Assembly (NCBI GenBank): GCA_021790195.1
Contig: JAJYIF010000012.1
Coordinates: 34,502 to 98,501 of the forward strand
Length of the DNA: 64,000 bases
Source of the DNA: Nitrospirota bacterium
Lineage (GTDB): Bacteria; Nitrospirota; Thermodesulfovibrionia; Thermodesulfovibrionales; UBA9159
Direction of reading: 5' to 3'
In this document: one piece after another, positions 1-7,982 of the stretch
How the letters are laid out: each line of letters starts with the position of its first letter
Numbering within the stretch: the stretch's first letter is position 1
The notes under the pieces: generated by a model
What the model saw: the letters and a program-made list of their open reading frames with translations, nothing else
The model's database searches: none
Told to the model about the DNA's origin: nothing
Made by a program: the position numbers and the translations under genes

Positions 1-687
1 CTTGCCGTGGCTCGGCGCCTCCGCAAGGGTCACGTTTCTTGGTATTACAGTCTTAAACACCCTCTCCCCGAAGTGATTCCTCACCTCCTCAACGACCTGA
101 TGAGAAAGGCTGTTCCTTGTGTCGAACATCGTGAGCAGTATGCCCCTTATTTCGAGAGACGGGTTAAACGAGTTTCTGATGCGATGAAGCGTCCTCGTAA
201 GAAGGCTGAGGCCTTCGAGCGCATAGTATTCGCACTGGACAGGAACGATCACGGAGCGCGCAGCCACAAGCGCGTTCAGAGATAGAAGCCCCAGGGAGGG
301 GGGACAATCTATCAATATGTATTTGTATTCCTTCTTAATATCCCGCACGATCCCTGCAAGGAGACCTTCCCTGCCCTCCTTGCCGACAAGCTCGATCTCG
401 ACTCCGAGGAGGTCCATAGTGGAAGGCATGATATCCAGATGCTGGATCGCGGTCGGCACCACAGCTTCTTCCGGTGCGCACCTGCCGGCATAAGCGTCAT
501 AAAGACTCTTTCCGATCCCCTCGCGGTCAATGCCAAGGCCGCTCGTGGAATTCCCTTGGGGGTCTGTGTCTATTATGAGGATGTCCTTTTCCGCAAGGGC
601 GAGCGAGGCCCCGAGATTGATCGCGGTCGTTGTCTTTCCCACCCCGCCCTTTTGATTTACGATAGCTATGGTATTGGCCATCCGCAT
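1..687 (-). CDS. parA: ParA/Soj chromosome-partitioning ATPase (3' end beyond window)
   Basis: The reverse strand reads as a deviant-Walker ParA ATPase. The N-terminus runs M-A-N-T-I-A-I-V-N-Q into the P-loop KGGVGKTTT, followed by the IIDTDPQGNST switch region and an IDCPPSLG segment. ParA binds DNA nonspecifically when loaded with ATP and segregates chromosome origins together with ParB bound at parS. Two start codons are possible, ATG at 687 or at 681; neither has a clear ribosome-binding site. The gene runs off the left edge, so the C-terminus, and parB which normally follows, are not visible. Two perfect parS sites lie upstream at 898-913 and 1792-1807, and rsmG and mnmG follow, which is the classic origin-proximal order. 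Confidence 0.93.
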   Translation of the reverse strand, partial: MRMANTIAIVNQKGGVGKTTTAINLGASLALAEKDILIIDTDPQGNSTSGLGIDREGIGKSLYDAYAGRCAPEEAVVPTAIQHLDIMPSTMDLLGVEIELVGKEGREGLLAGIVRDIKKEYKYILIDCPPSLGLLSLNALVAARSVIVPVQCEYYALEGLSLLTRTLHRIRNSFNPSLEIRGILLTMFDTRNSLSHQVVEEVRNHFGERVFKTVIPRNVTLAEAPSHGK

Positions 688-760
688 AATTCTAGCAGAG
701 AGCCCTATGGAAGGACAAGGCAACAAAAAAGAAAGTTAGGCAGAGGTTAAGGCAAAGGTA

Positions 761-829
761 ATCCCGGGAGCGGGTTGCAAACATGCCCGGTAACCACGGG
801 ACCGAGTTGCAAACTCGCTCCCGCAATGG
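761..829. repeat. Intergenic palindromic repeat, copy 1
   Basis: GC-rich intergenic repeat with the core gagttgcaaactcgctcccgc and an inner dyad (cgagtt-gca-aactcg). The same core recurs at 2900-2922, and related g-c-g-g-g / g-c-t-c-c-c-g-c elements occur at 1193-1231, 1714-1751, 1811-1840 and 2828-2854. No ORF fits. It looks like a REP/MITE-type family concentrated between parA and rsmG. Confidence 0.6.
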
Positions 830-897
830 GGGACGTTTCCGGATCAGAGACTTCTCTTTGCGGCTTTGCGCGACCGAGGCTCTCTTTAGGTCCATAA

Positions 898-913
898 TGT
901 TCCACGTGGAACA
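898..913. other. parS: parS partition site 1
   Basis: A perfect 16-bp palindrome TGTTCCACGTGGAACA, matching the well-known chromosomal parS consensus recognised by ParB. It lies about 210 bp upstream of parA and outside any convincing coding sequence. A second identical copy sits at 1792-1807. Together with parA, mnmG and rsmG it marks the origin-proximal part of the chromosome. Confidence 0.92.
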
Positions 914-933
914 CTAAGACCTTTCTTCTCATT

Positions 934-1146
934 TCAGTTGTTGCCGTATGGGCCGCTGTGCGGGCAGGGCTTGCTCTTGGCTATCACAGGACATTGGATC
1001 CCCGAAAGGGACGGAAGGGGGAAATGGCAGACCCAAAGGACCAGGTCAGGCCTTTTATCGGTAAGAACTCCCTTGCTTATCCTCTCGACCACCCTCTTCT
1101 CAAGGTGAAGGCAGAATGTTTCGCCGGCCAAGAATTCGACGCTCAT
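934..1146 (-). CDS. Small hypothetical protein
   Basis: A 70-residue reading frame starting at ATG 1146. I do not recognise the family. Codon choice (GTC, AAG, AGG, CTT) resembles the host genes, and the N-terminal half (VEFLAGETFCLHLEKRVVER) has a plausible amphipathic pattern. The C-terminal half is Pro/Cys/Ser-rich and less protein-like. No strong ribosome-binding site precedes it, and it sits between the two parS sites in a repeat-rich gap. It may be a real small protein or a decayed C-terminal fragment of a larger one. Confidence 0.35.
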   Translation of the reverse strand: MSVEFLAGETFCLHLEKRVVERISKGVLTDKRPDLVLWVCHFPLPSLSGIQCPVIAKSKPCPHSGPYGNN

Positions 1147-1254
1147 AGATTAGTCTAACAGACCGGCATCGGACAGGACAAGACAATCTGATGGAGATGA
1201 AGGGAGCCGGTCGCAGACCCGCTCCCGCGGGTTCAATGTTGAGCAATTCAACTC

Positions 1255-1443
1255 TCAAAACTTTGGTCTTAGTCCCGCCTGCTTACATAACTCGTTTGCC
1301 GTGATTCTGTCCAGTGTCCGATGTCTCTTGACAGGCAGGGTCTTTTCATTGTTTGTGTAAATGGAATGATTACCGCCTTCACGGAGCAAAAAGAAACCAT
1401 TGCCTTCAAGATATCTGATCAGATCGCTTCGTTTGACGGACAA
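1255..1443 (-). CDS. hicA: HicA-type toxin (mRNA interferase)
   Basis: A 62-residue protein of the YcfA/HicA family. It has the small dsRBD-like fold signature: an N-terminal SDLIRYLEGNGF helix, the catalytic-histidine motif GGNHSIY, and a C-terminal TLDRITANELCKQAGL helix. Family members cleave mRNA in a ribosome-independent way. The start is a TTG at 1443 placed immediately after the TAG stop of the upstream hicB, so translation is probably coupled. The pair hicB-hicA is complete and sits between two parS sites in a repeat-rich gap, typical of an acquired toxin-antitoxin cassette. Confidence 0.88.
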   Translation of the reverse strand: MSVKRSDLIRYLEGNGFFLLREGGNHSIYTNNEKTLPVKRHRTLDRITANELCKQAGLRPKF

Positions 1444-1671
1444 CTATACCTCGACCGGTATCTGCTCGATGAGCGCCCTTCCCGACGGGATTTCTTTCTT
1501 TTGCTTGCGATAAGCCTTAACCATCTGGCTGAGGGCGTCTCTGAGCATCTTGCGGCAATCTTCAAGTGTCTTGCCCTCAGTTATCACCTCTGGCCATTCT
1601 ATGAGCTGCCCCATATATCCCGACCGTATCTTAGTGTATTTGGCGGTATATGTATTCAGCAATATATCCAC
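1444..1671 (-). CDS. hicB: HicB-type antitoxin
   Basis: A protein of up to 75 residues with the partially degraded RNase-H-like HicB fold: TAKYTKIRSGYMGQLIEWPEVITEGKTLEDC followed by a helical RDALSQMVKAYRKQ segment. It neutralises HicA and usually also represses its own promoter. The open frame begins with a GTG at 1671, but the GGGAGG ribosome-binding site overlaps that codon. The TTG at 1662, eight bases after GGAGG, is the likelier start and gives MLNTYTAKYTK. There is no C-terminal helix-turn-helix of the longer HicB type. Confidence 0.87.
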   Translation of the reverse strand: MDILLNTYTAKYTKIRSGYMGQLIEWPEVITEGKTLEDCRKMLRDALSQMVKAYRKQKKEIPSGRALIEQIPVEV

Positions 1672-1791
1672 CTCCCTCTGTTGAGTTACATTCGTATTAT
1701 ATCACTTCTTTACGGGAGCGCGGGAGCTGCCGCATCTTCGACCAGCTCCCGCAATAATTAACCTCAACCTCTTTCTTACATTTATCCTCGA

Positions 1792-1807
1792 TGTTCCACG
1801 TGGAACA
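1792..1807. other. parS: parS partition site 2
   Basis: A second perfect TGTTCCACGTGGAACA palindrome, 894 bp from the first copy and on the far side of hicAB. Two perfect copies of a 16-bp sequence this close cannot be chance. ParB spreading from both sites would cover parA, hicAB and the intergenic repeats. Confidence 0.92.
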
Positions 1808-1810
1808 ATT

Positions 1811-1840
1811 GCGGGTTCAGGTTTGCAACCTGAACCCTGC
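1811..1840. repeat. Palindromic intergenic repeat (hairpin)
   Basis: An inverted repeat with 11-bp perfect arms (gggttcaggtt / aacctgaaccc) and a 3-nt loop, starting four bases after parS site 2. A nearly identical copy lies at 2828-2854 just upstream of the uracil-DNA glycosylase gene. There is no T-run, so it is not an ordinary terminator; it belongs to the repeat family of this gap. Confidence 0.7.
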
Positions 1841-1878
1841 TCCTTTAAACGCCGGCCCAATAAATGATAAAATGAATT

Positions 1879-2076
1879 ATGTTTTATGACGATTCGACGG
1901 TCCACTTCGACAGCGCTCACGGGCTGGGCGAGTCCTACTACATCATCTGTCCTATCTGCTGGAATTCGAGCATCAGGATGACCCAGTGGGAAGACGGTAG
2001 CAGCGATTGTGAAGAATGCGTTACGTGCAGGCGGATGGAAGAGGTAATGGAACTGGAAGGTCTCATCAAGTCATGA
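1879..2076 (+). CDS. Small zinc-ribbon protein, unknown function
   Basis: A 65-residue protein with two cysteine pairs, CPIC near residue 24 and CEECVTC near residue 46, spaced like a treble-clef or rubredoxin-like zinc ribbon. The acidic middle (WEDGSSDCEE) resembles the cysteine-rich CPCCG family proteins. The ATG at 1879 lacks a strong ribosome-binding site. It converges on the DNA glycosylase gene, overlapping its 3' end by six bases. Confidence 0.5.
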   Translation: MFYDDSTVHFDSAHGLGESYYIICPICWNSSIRMTQWEDGSSDCEECVTCRRMEEVMELEGLIKS

Positions 2077-2805
2077 TCCGGATTCTTTTTTCGGAGTACC
2101 CCTCTTCCATCCGCCAATTCTTTTTCTTATGATTTCGGTGATTTGATCCCTAAACAGCTTTGCGCCGGCATTTGCCGGATGCCTTACCCCGTAACATTCC
2201 ATTCCCATCGACCTCAGTTTCTCATACGATGTCCTCCCCAACGCAATTATGGTTCTCCCCGGAAAGAGGTCGAGGAACTTCCCGATTGAAGGAGTCGCAT
2301 GTTCCAGTTCAATTCCAGAGGGTCTTCGGTTGCTCAATATTCCCTTCTTCTGATCAAAGGGATGCCAGGGGAAGATATTCCACAGGACGAACTCCTCCGG
2401 GCTAAGACCGAGTTTCAAGAGCGTTCCCCAGACAATCGTGGCAGTCGGCTCAGAAAACCCTTCCGGCATTACTGCGGGTTTGCTCGTCCTTTGAGGATCA
2501 AGGCCCATCAGCACATGCCCGGGATCAATTCCCTGTTGCGCTTTGTATCCGAGCAGGATACGCTCAGAGGTCATAGCCAGGCCGCTGAAATGGCCGCCCT
2601 GATACCCGATTGCCTCGCCTACCAGTAGATATCGAGCTGTTCTTAGGCGTAATTCGAGATAGTGCCTGAGATGCCTTAAGCGGACCTCTGGCGCGGCCGG
2701 GCCAATGTCGTTTTCTTTGTCCACATCCTGCCAGGGGTTGAAGACATTCTTCATGGGTGGCGGGTCTTTCAGAAGTACAAGTAGTTCCTCGATTTTATTA
2801 TTCAT
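2071..2805 (-). CDS. Uracil-DNA glycosylase superfamily protein
   Basis: A 244-residue protein. The UDG-fold motifs are LVGEAIGYQGGHFSG (about residues 61-75, the motif-1 region that normally carries the water-activating residue), LWNIFPWHP (141-149) and the late DNA-intercalation motif VRHPANAG (207-214). The central strand FPGRTIIALGR fits the fold. It probably excises uracil or another damaged base during base-excision repair. The subfamily (SMUG-like or family 4/5-like) is not decided by eye, and no FeS cysteine cluster is present. It is transcribed alone, with palindromic repeats on its upstream side. Confidence 0.8.
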   Translation of the reverse strand: MNNKIEELLVLLKDPPPMKNVFNPWQDVDKENDIGPAAPEVRLRHLRHYLELRLRTARYLLVGEAIGYQGGHFSGLAMTSERILLGYKAQQGIDPGHVLMGLDPQRTSKPAVMPEGFSEPTATIVWGTLLKLGLSPEEFVLWNIFPWHPFDQKKGILSNRRPSGIELEHATPSIGKFLDLFPGRTIIALGRTSYEKLRSMGMECYGVRHPANAGAKLFRDQITEIIRKRIGGWKRGTPKKESGS

Positions 2806-2827
2806 ATCTCATCTCTAAGCTTCTGAT

Positions 2828-2922
2828 GCGGGTTCAGGTTTGCAACCTGGACCCTTTACTTTGAACAGGTCTCAAACCTGCTACCATAAGTCTCGGTACC
2901 GAGTTGCAAACTCGCTCCCGCA
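2828..2922. repeat. Intergenic palindromic repeats, further copies
   Basis: Contains a near copy of the 1811-1840 hairpin (2828-2854) and a second copy of the gagttgcaaactcgctcccgc element (2900-2922). Just downstream (2948-2978) is a tttgcg-rich stretch also seen around 853-870. Nothing coding is supported in 2806-3007. Confidence 0.6.
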
Positions 2923-3007
2923 CAGGTGTCTTATAAGTATTTGTATCTCTTTGCGGCCTTTGCGTCTTTGCGCGCATAAGTGTTGTTGTCAGACATCCAT
3001 TCAACCG

Positions 3008-3784
3008 CTAACTCCTCGCCTTGTATCCCGGACATCCCTCAAACCCCCGACACCCCGCTTTTCTCAAACGGCACTCACTGTTTACACAGATATTCGGAGC
3101 GGCGGCGCCGTGCATCAAACCGCGATTGTCTTGCACGGCAGTTTCGCTTGAAGATTCTCTTCTTATTATGATAATAAACCTTTTTATATTCAAAACCGGC
3201 AGTTTCACAGGCAATATCTCGTAACTTGAGTCCCGCAGCTTGTTAAGCTCCTCGACGACCTTCGGTCCCTTGTTCAGGACCATCCTTCCACCTTTGCGTA
3301 GGAGAGGAAGCGCCTTCTTATAAAATTCGGCAGCATCAAAAAGCGCCCTTGTAACGGCCGCGTCCACGGTCAAGGACTTCACCTCTTCAATTCTTTTCTC
3401 GACCACCTCGATCTTATCGAGACCGAGCATCTTTATTACATGAATAAGAAAGTTTGCTTTTTTTCTCGTCGGCTCGAGAAGGTATACCATGACTTCAGGT
3501 CTCATTATCTTCAGGGGTATTCCCGGAAAACCCGCGCCGCTTCCAACATCCATGATGCTTACGGGGCCGGCAGGCAATCCTTCGAGATATAAAAGAGAGT
3601 CGAGGAAGTGCTTTACGATGATCTCCTCGTCAGACCTCAATCCGGTAAGGTTATATGCCTTGCTCCATTTCTTCAGCTCATTAAGATAGGTTATAAAGGC
3701 CTTGACCTGGTCGTCGGAAGCCGGGAGGGAGAGCTCTTTCAGGCCTTTCCTTAGAATTGATTCAGCAGAAGCTGCCTGGTCCAT
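3008..3784 (-). CDS. rsmG: 16S rRNA (guanine527-N7)-methyltransferase with Cys-rich C-terminal extension
   Basis: A 258-residue GidB-family methyltransferase that modifies G527 in the 530 loop of 16S rRNA. The SAM-binding motif I is DVGSGAGFPG at 79-88; the LLEPTRKKANFL and VTRALFD segments follow in family order. The catalytic domain ends near residue 210. The remaining 48 residues are unusual: four cysteines at 233, 238, 245 and 251 in a CVNSEC...GCRGFEGC pattern, like a small metal site. Ordinary RsmG is about 210 residues. It starts six bases after the mnmG stop in a mnmG-rsmG operon. Confidence 0.93.
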   Translation of the reverse strand: MDQAASAESILRKGLKELSLPASDDQVKAFITYLNELKKWSKAYNLTGLRSDEEIIVKHFLDSLLYLEGLPAGPVSIMDVGSGAGFPGIPLKIMRPEVMVYLLEPTRKKANFLIHVIKMLGLDKIEVVEKRIEEVKSLTVDAAVTRALFDAAEFYKKALPLLRKGGRMVLNKGPKVVEELNKLRDSSYEILPVKLPVLNIKRFIIIIRRESSSETAVQDNRGLMHGAAAPNICVNSECRLRKAGCRGFEGCPGYKARS

Positions 3785-3790
3785 GTGGAT

Positions 3791-5674
3791 CTAATTCTCC
3801 GTTTTCCGCCGCCTCTTTTCGACAGCGATCAGGATAAGGGAAATCGCAGCGGGCGTGACCCCCGGTATTCTTCCCGCCTGGCCGATGTTTGCCGGCCTCA
3901 CCTCTTCGAGCTTCGAGAGGATCTCCCTTGACAGTCCGCTGATGGATGAATAATCGATCCCTTCCGGTATCCGTTTCTCTTCCATTCTCCTCAGCTTTTC
4001 CGCCATCTCCATCTGCCTGACGATGTAGCCTTCGTATTTTGTCCTGATCTCCACTTCTCTGCCGATCTCCTCACGCAGTGGTCTTTCAGGCGGAGAAAAC
4101 CTTTCTATGAACTCATAATGTATTTCCGGTCTCTTAAGGAGCTGCTCCAGGGTCGCATCCTCTTTGATAGAAGACGTATTCAGTCCTGCCAGGTACTCGT
4201 TTATCACCGATGGTTTAAGCCTTACCTTCCCGAGCCTCGCCATCTCGCTCTCCATGAGCTTTTTCTTCTCCTGAAATCTTTCGTGCGCGCATCTATCGAC
4301 GAGTCCGATACCGTATCCCTTATCCATCAGCCGCGAATCCGCGTTGTCGTGTCTAAGGAGAAGCCGGTATTCCGCACGTGAAGTGAACATCCTGTACGGC
4401 TCGTTCGTACCTCTTGTCACAAGATCGTCGATGAGAACGCCCGTGTACGCCTCGTGCCTTCCGAGGACGAGCGGCTCCCTCCCCTGGATCTTAAGCGAGG
4501 CATTGATGCCCGCCATCAATCCCTGCGCAGCCGCCTCTTCATATCCGGAAGTGCCGTTGATCTGCCCTGCAAGGAATAGACCTTCGACGGCTTTAGTTTC
4601 GAGACTGTGTCTCAGCTCCGTCGGATAGACATAGTCGTATTCTATGGCGTAGCCCGGCCTCATGATCTCGGCTTCCTCAAGACCGGGGATGGTCCTTACG
4701 AGCCGGACCTGCACATCGTAGGGGAGACTGGTGGATATGCCGTTTGCATAATACTCCTTCGTGTCGATGCCCTCGGGCTCGAGAAAGACCTGATGTCTCT
4801 CGCGCTCCGAAAACCTGACGACCTTGTCTTCTACGGAAGGACAATAGCGCGGTCCGATCCCTTTTATCCTGCCGCTGTAAAGCGGGGAACGATCAAGGTT
4901 GTCGAGGATGATCCTGTGGGTCTCTGCGTTCGTATAAGTCACAAAGCACGGAAGCTGAGGATTCCTGATCCGGTCCGTGGAGTAGGAAAATGGAAGCGGA
5001 GGCTCATCTCCGTGCTGAGGCGAGGTCCTCGAGAAATCTATGGTACCGGCATGCAATCTCGGTGGGGTACCCGTCTTGAGCCGGCCCATCTTCAAGCCGA
5101 GTTCTCTAAGCGAATCAGAGAGACCCACGGACGGAAACTCGGCGGCCCTTCCGGAAGGGAAATTATCGAGGCCGATATGTATCAGCCCCTTCAGGAAAGT
5201 GCCCGTTGTTACAATGACTGCCTTCGATTCGTAGAACGTTCCGAGGGCCGTGAGAACTCCCTTTACTTTTCCATCCTCCACAACGAGCTTCTCGACAACT
5301 CCCTGCTTTATAGAAAGGTCCTTCTGCGACTCCAGGACCCTTCTCATGGAGAGCCTGTAAAGTACCCTGTCCGCCTGGGCCCTCAGAGACCAAACCGCAG
5401 GCCCTTTCGACCTGTTGAGCATCCTGAATTGTATGCCCGCCCGGTCGGTGTTCTTCGCCATCTCTCCGCCCAGGGCGTCTATCTCCCGGACAAGGTGGCC
5501 TTTTGCAAGGCCTCCTATGGCGGGATTGCATGACATCTGCGCAATAGTGTCGAGGTTCATCGTGAAGATGCAGGTGGAAATGCCCAGACGGGCAGACGCG
5601 AGGGCGGCCTCGCAGCCCGCATGACCGGCGCCTATCACTATGATGTCGTAACGGGAATCTCTAAACATGCCCAT
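3791..5674 (-). CDS. mnmG: tRNA uridine-5-carboxymethylaminomethyl synthesis enzyme MnmG (GidA)
   Basis: A full-length 627-residue FAD-dependent enzyme. With MnmE it installs the cmnm5 group on the wobble uridine of several tRNAs. The N-terminal Rossmann motif is [12 protein letters not shown] (about 14-25), followed by the conserved [22 protein letters not shown]. The FAD-binding [21 protein letters not shown] and the helical C-terminal MnmE-binding domain are also present. It heads an operon with rsmG, and ispF lies just upstream on the same strand with a 24-bp gap. Confidence 0.97.
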   Translation of the reverse strand: MGMFRDSRYDIIVIGAGHAGCEAALASARLGISTCIFTMNLDTIAQMSCNPAIGGLAKGHLVREIDALGGEMAKNTDRAGIQFRMLNRSKGPAVWSLRAQADRVLYRLSMRRVLESQKDLSIKQGVVEKLVVEDGKVKGVLTALGTFYESKAVIVTTGTFLKGLIHIGLDNFPSGRAAEFPSVGLSDSLRELGLKMGRLKTGTPPRLHAGTIDFSRTSPQHGDEPPLPFSYSTDRIRNPQLPCFVTYTNAETHRIILDNLDRSPLYSGRIKGIGPRYCPSVEDKVVRFSERERHQVFLEPEGIDTKEYYANGISTSLPYDVQVRLVRTIPGLEEAEIMRPGYAIEYDYVYPTELRHSLETKAVEGLFLAGQINGTSGYEEAAAQGLMAGINASLKIQGREPLVLGRHEAYTGVLIDDLVTRGTNEPYRMFTSRAEYRLLLRHDNADSRLMDKGYGIGLVDRCAHERFQEKKKLMESEMARLGKVRLKPSVINEYLAGLNTSSIKEDATLEQLLKRPEIHYEFIERFSPPERPLREEIGREVEIRTKYEGYIVRQMEMAEKLRRMEEKRIPEGIDYSSISGLSREILSKLEEVRPANIGQAGRIPGVTPAAISLILIAVEKRRRKTEN

Positions 5675-5698
5675 GAGGAAAACCGTACAGAAGAATTA

Positions 5699-6172
5699 TC
5701 AGCGTATCCTGGCCAGAAGACAGACCGAGTGCGCGGCTATTCCCTCTCCTCGTCCCACAAATCCCATGCCCTCCTCGGTCTTGGCCTTGATGTTTATTAC
5801 CGCCGCAGGAATGGTCGACATAGACAAGGCCTCTTTCATCGATGCTATGTAAGGGGCCAGTTTCGGGCGCTCCGCCACAACTACGGAATCAATCCATTGG
5901 ACTTCATAACAATTGACCCTGACAAGTTCGGCGATATACTTCAGCATCTCAACGCTCACGGCGTCCTTCCATCTCGGGTCCGTGTCAGGGAAGAACTTTC
6001 CGATGTCGCCCAGCCCGAGCGCGCCGATGACCGAGTCGATTATGGAGTGGCAAAGCACATCGCCGTCTGAGTGGCCTGCAAGGCCCCTTTCGAAAGGTAT
6101 GACGACTCCGCCCACAATGAGCTTCCGGCCCGCTACAAGCCTGTGGGAATCATAGCCTATCCCGACCCTCAT
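5699..6172 (-). CDS. ispF: 2-C-methyl-D-erythritol 2,4-cyclodiphosphate synthase
   Basis: A 157-residue IspF, the fifth enzyme of the MEP isoprenoid pathway. It cyclises CDP-methylerythritol phosphate with release of CMP. Metal ligands are D8 and H10 in GYDSH and H42 in LCHSII. The HSDGDV loop (34-39) and the TTEEGMGF-type loop (here KTEEGMGF) are conserved. The start overlaps the ispD stop by four bases, so the two are translationally coupled. Confidence 0.97.
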   Translation of the reverse strand: MRVGIGYDSHRLVAGRKLIVGGVVIPFERGLAGHSDGDVLCHSIIDSVIGALGLGDIGKFFPDTDPRWKDAVSVEMLKYIAELVRVNCYEVQWIDSVVVAERPKLAPYIASMKEALSMSTIPAAVINIKAKTEEGMGFVGRGEGIAAHSVCLLARIR

Positions 6173-6870
6173 CCCCTGGCGCTCGTCCTTTCCTTCAGTA
6201 GAAAAGCCGCTATGGTTATATCCTCCGGAGTGGTAATCTTCAGGTTGGAATAAGATCCCACCACCATCTTCACCTTTCCGCCGCCCCGTTCGATCAGGGC
6301 AGAATCATCGGTCGAATAGAATCCCTCTTCCATGGCCTTCTGATACGCCTTCATAATGGAAGAATAAAAGAATATCTGCGGTGTCTGGACCGCCCATATC
6401 GCCTCCCTCTTCAGGGTCTTTCTTACGACACCGTCCTTCACTTCCTTTATCGTGTCCTTGACCGGGACACCCACGACAACCCCGTCGAATCCCGGGATGC
6501 AGCTCAAGGCGTCTCTCACAGTGCCCTGGTCTATGAGAGGCCGCGCCCCGTCATGAATGAGCACGATATCGGCCTTTCCTTTTGCGGCCTTAAGTCCGTT
6601 GTAAACCGAGTCCTGCCTTTCCCTCCCTCCGGGAACGATCCTCCTGATCTTCGACAGGTTGTACTGCTCGAATATCTCGACCCCCGCCTCCATGTCGGCC
6701 TCCTTGAGAACAGGGACCACCTCTACGATCTCGCCCATCTTTTCGAAGACCTCAAGCGCCCAAACTATGAGCGGCTTGTCCAGGAGCGGATAAAAAGGCT
6801 TATTGGTGCCGGGACCAAATCTCTTCCCAAGCCCGGCAGAGGGCACAATCGCTACGACGTTTTCCTTCAT
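6169..6870 (-). CDS. ispD: 2-C-methyl-D-erythritol 4-phosphate cytidylyltransferase
   Basis: A 233-residue nucleotidyltransferase of the MEP pathway that joins CTP and methylerythritol 4-phosphate. The CTP-binding loop is PSAGLGKRFGPGTNKPF (10-26), and IHDGARPL and VPVKDTI carry the metal- and substrate-binding residues. It is directly upstream of ispF (4-bp overlap) and 12 bp downstream of the PIN-TRAM gene, as in the yacL-ispD-ispF order of Firmicutes. Confidence 0.96.
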   Translation of the reverse strand: MKENVVAIVPSAGLGKRFGPGTNKPFYPLLDKPLIVWALEVFEKMGEIVEVVPVLKEADMEAGVEIFEQYNLSKIRRIVPGGRERQDSVYNGLKAAKGKADIVLIHDGARPLIDQGTVRDALSCIPGFDGVVVGVPVKDTIKEVKDGVVRKTLKREAIWAVQTPQIFFYSSIMKAYQKAMEEGFYSTDDSALIERGGGKVKMVVGSYSNLKITTPEDITIAAFLLKERTSARG

Positions 6871-6882
6871 TACAGAGGGCCT

Positions 6883-7884
6883 CTATTTCATCGCCCTGAA
6901 TTCTTCCCTTTCGTACTCTTCCTTGGGCTTGGAGAAGATCATCCTGCCCGCCGTTGTCTGCAGAACGCTCGTCACGGAGACCTCCGCGTTCTTCCCGATC
7001 AGCTTGCGGCCGTTCTCAACGACCACCATGGTCCCGTCATCCAGATATGCGACTCCCTGGTTGTACTCCTTGCCTTCCTTGATCACAAAGACCTTGAGGG
7101 CCTCGCCCGGCAGGACAACCGGCTTCAAGGCGTTGGCCAGCTCGTTTATGTTCAATACCACGACTCCCTGCAACTCGGCAACCTTGTTGAGATTGAAATC
7201 ATTTGTGATCACCTTTGCATCGTGCGTCCTGGCAAGCGCCACGAGCTTTGCGTCCACCTCTCTTATCTTCGGAAAATCCTCATCGGTTATCCGCACCGAA
7301 ATATGCGCCATCTTCTGTATCCTGTGCAGTATATCCAGTCCGCGCCTTCCCCTCGCCCTCTTGAGCGAATCCGGGGAGTCCGCGATATGCTGGAGCTCCT
7401 GCAATATGAACTGCGGGACCAGAAACACTCCGTCCAGAAATCCGGCTTCGCAAACGTCCGCTATCCTGCCGTCGATGATGACGCTTGTATCGAGTATCTT
7501 AACGTGCTCCTCCGACTCCTGCCCCCTTACCATCTTGAAGATACTGGCGAGGGTGAGACCTTCGCCCCTCCTGATGCCAAGGAGGAGCCCCACATATCCC
7601 AACAACGCATACAAAGCAAACGATACAACAGAAATATCAGGGACCGCCCTTCTCAGGGGCAGCACAAGAAGACTCGCGAAAACAACGCCGAGGACAAGTC
7701 CGGCAAGTCCGCCCATTATCCGGCCCAGAGACACTCTCCCAAATGACCTTTCCAGAAGCAGGGCGAGCGCCCCGCATACTACTCCAAAGGAAGCCCCTTC
7801 GATAGATGCATTATATCTCAAACCAAGAAAATAGCCTGAAACGACAAAAACCAATAGTACGACTATCCTCACAACAAATAACAT
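6883..7884 (-). CDS. Membrane-anchored PIN/TRAM domain protein (YacL type)
   Basis: A 333-residue protein with about four N-terminal membrane segments (residues 1-110). A PIN-type nuclease domain follows, beginning [16 protein letters not shown], with the acidic cluster continuing through [15 protein letters not shown]. The C-terminus has a TRAM-like beta domain ([35 protein letters not shown]). Close relatives are conserved, but their RNA substrate is not well established. Linkage to ispD-ispF is a conserved synteny, and a GGAGG-type site precedes the ATG. Confidence 0.9.
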   Translation of the reverse strand: MLFVVRIVVLLVFVVSGYFLGLRYNASIEGASFGVVCGALALLLERSFGRVSLGRIMGGLAGLVLGVVFASLLVLPLRRAVPDISVVSFALYALLGYVGLLLGIRRGEGLTLASIFKMVRGQESEEHVKILDTSVIIDGRIADVCEAGFLDGVFLVPQFILQELQHIADSPDSLKRARGRRGLDILHRIQKMAHISVRITDEDFPKIREVDAKLVALARTHDAKVITNDFNLNKVAELQGVVVLNINELANALKPVVLPGEALKVFVIKEGKEYNQGVAYLDDGTMVVVENGRKLIGKNAEVSVTSVLQTTAGRMIFSKPKEEYEREEFRAMK

Positions 7885-7982
7885 CGTTCTTCACCTCCTT
7901 TCTTTACCCTGAATGGGTCATACTTGATGAGTATGATTCTCTTGCCCATCCTGTTACGCTTCAACCTTAACGCGTTGCGATC

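Noticed and set aside
4607..5533. Plus-strand frame of 308 residues
   Set aside because: Antisense to mnmG; composition Arg/Pro-rich and unlike any family.
6553..7834. Long plus-strand frames of 397 and 343 residues
   Set aside because: They are antisense to ispD and the PIN-TRAM gene, with low-complexity composition and no ribosome-binding sites.
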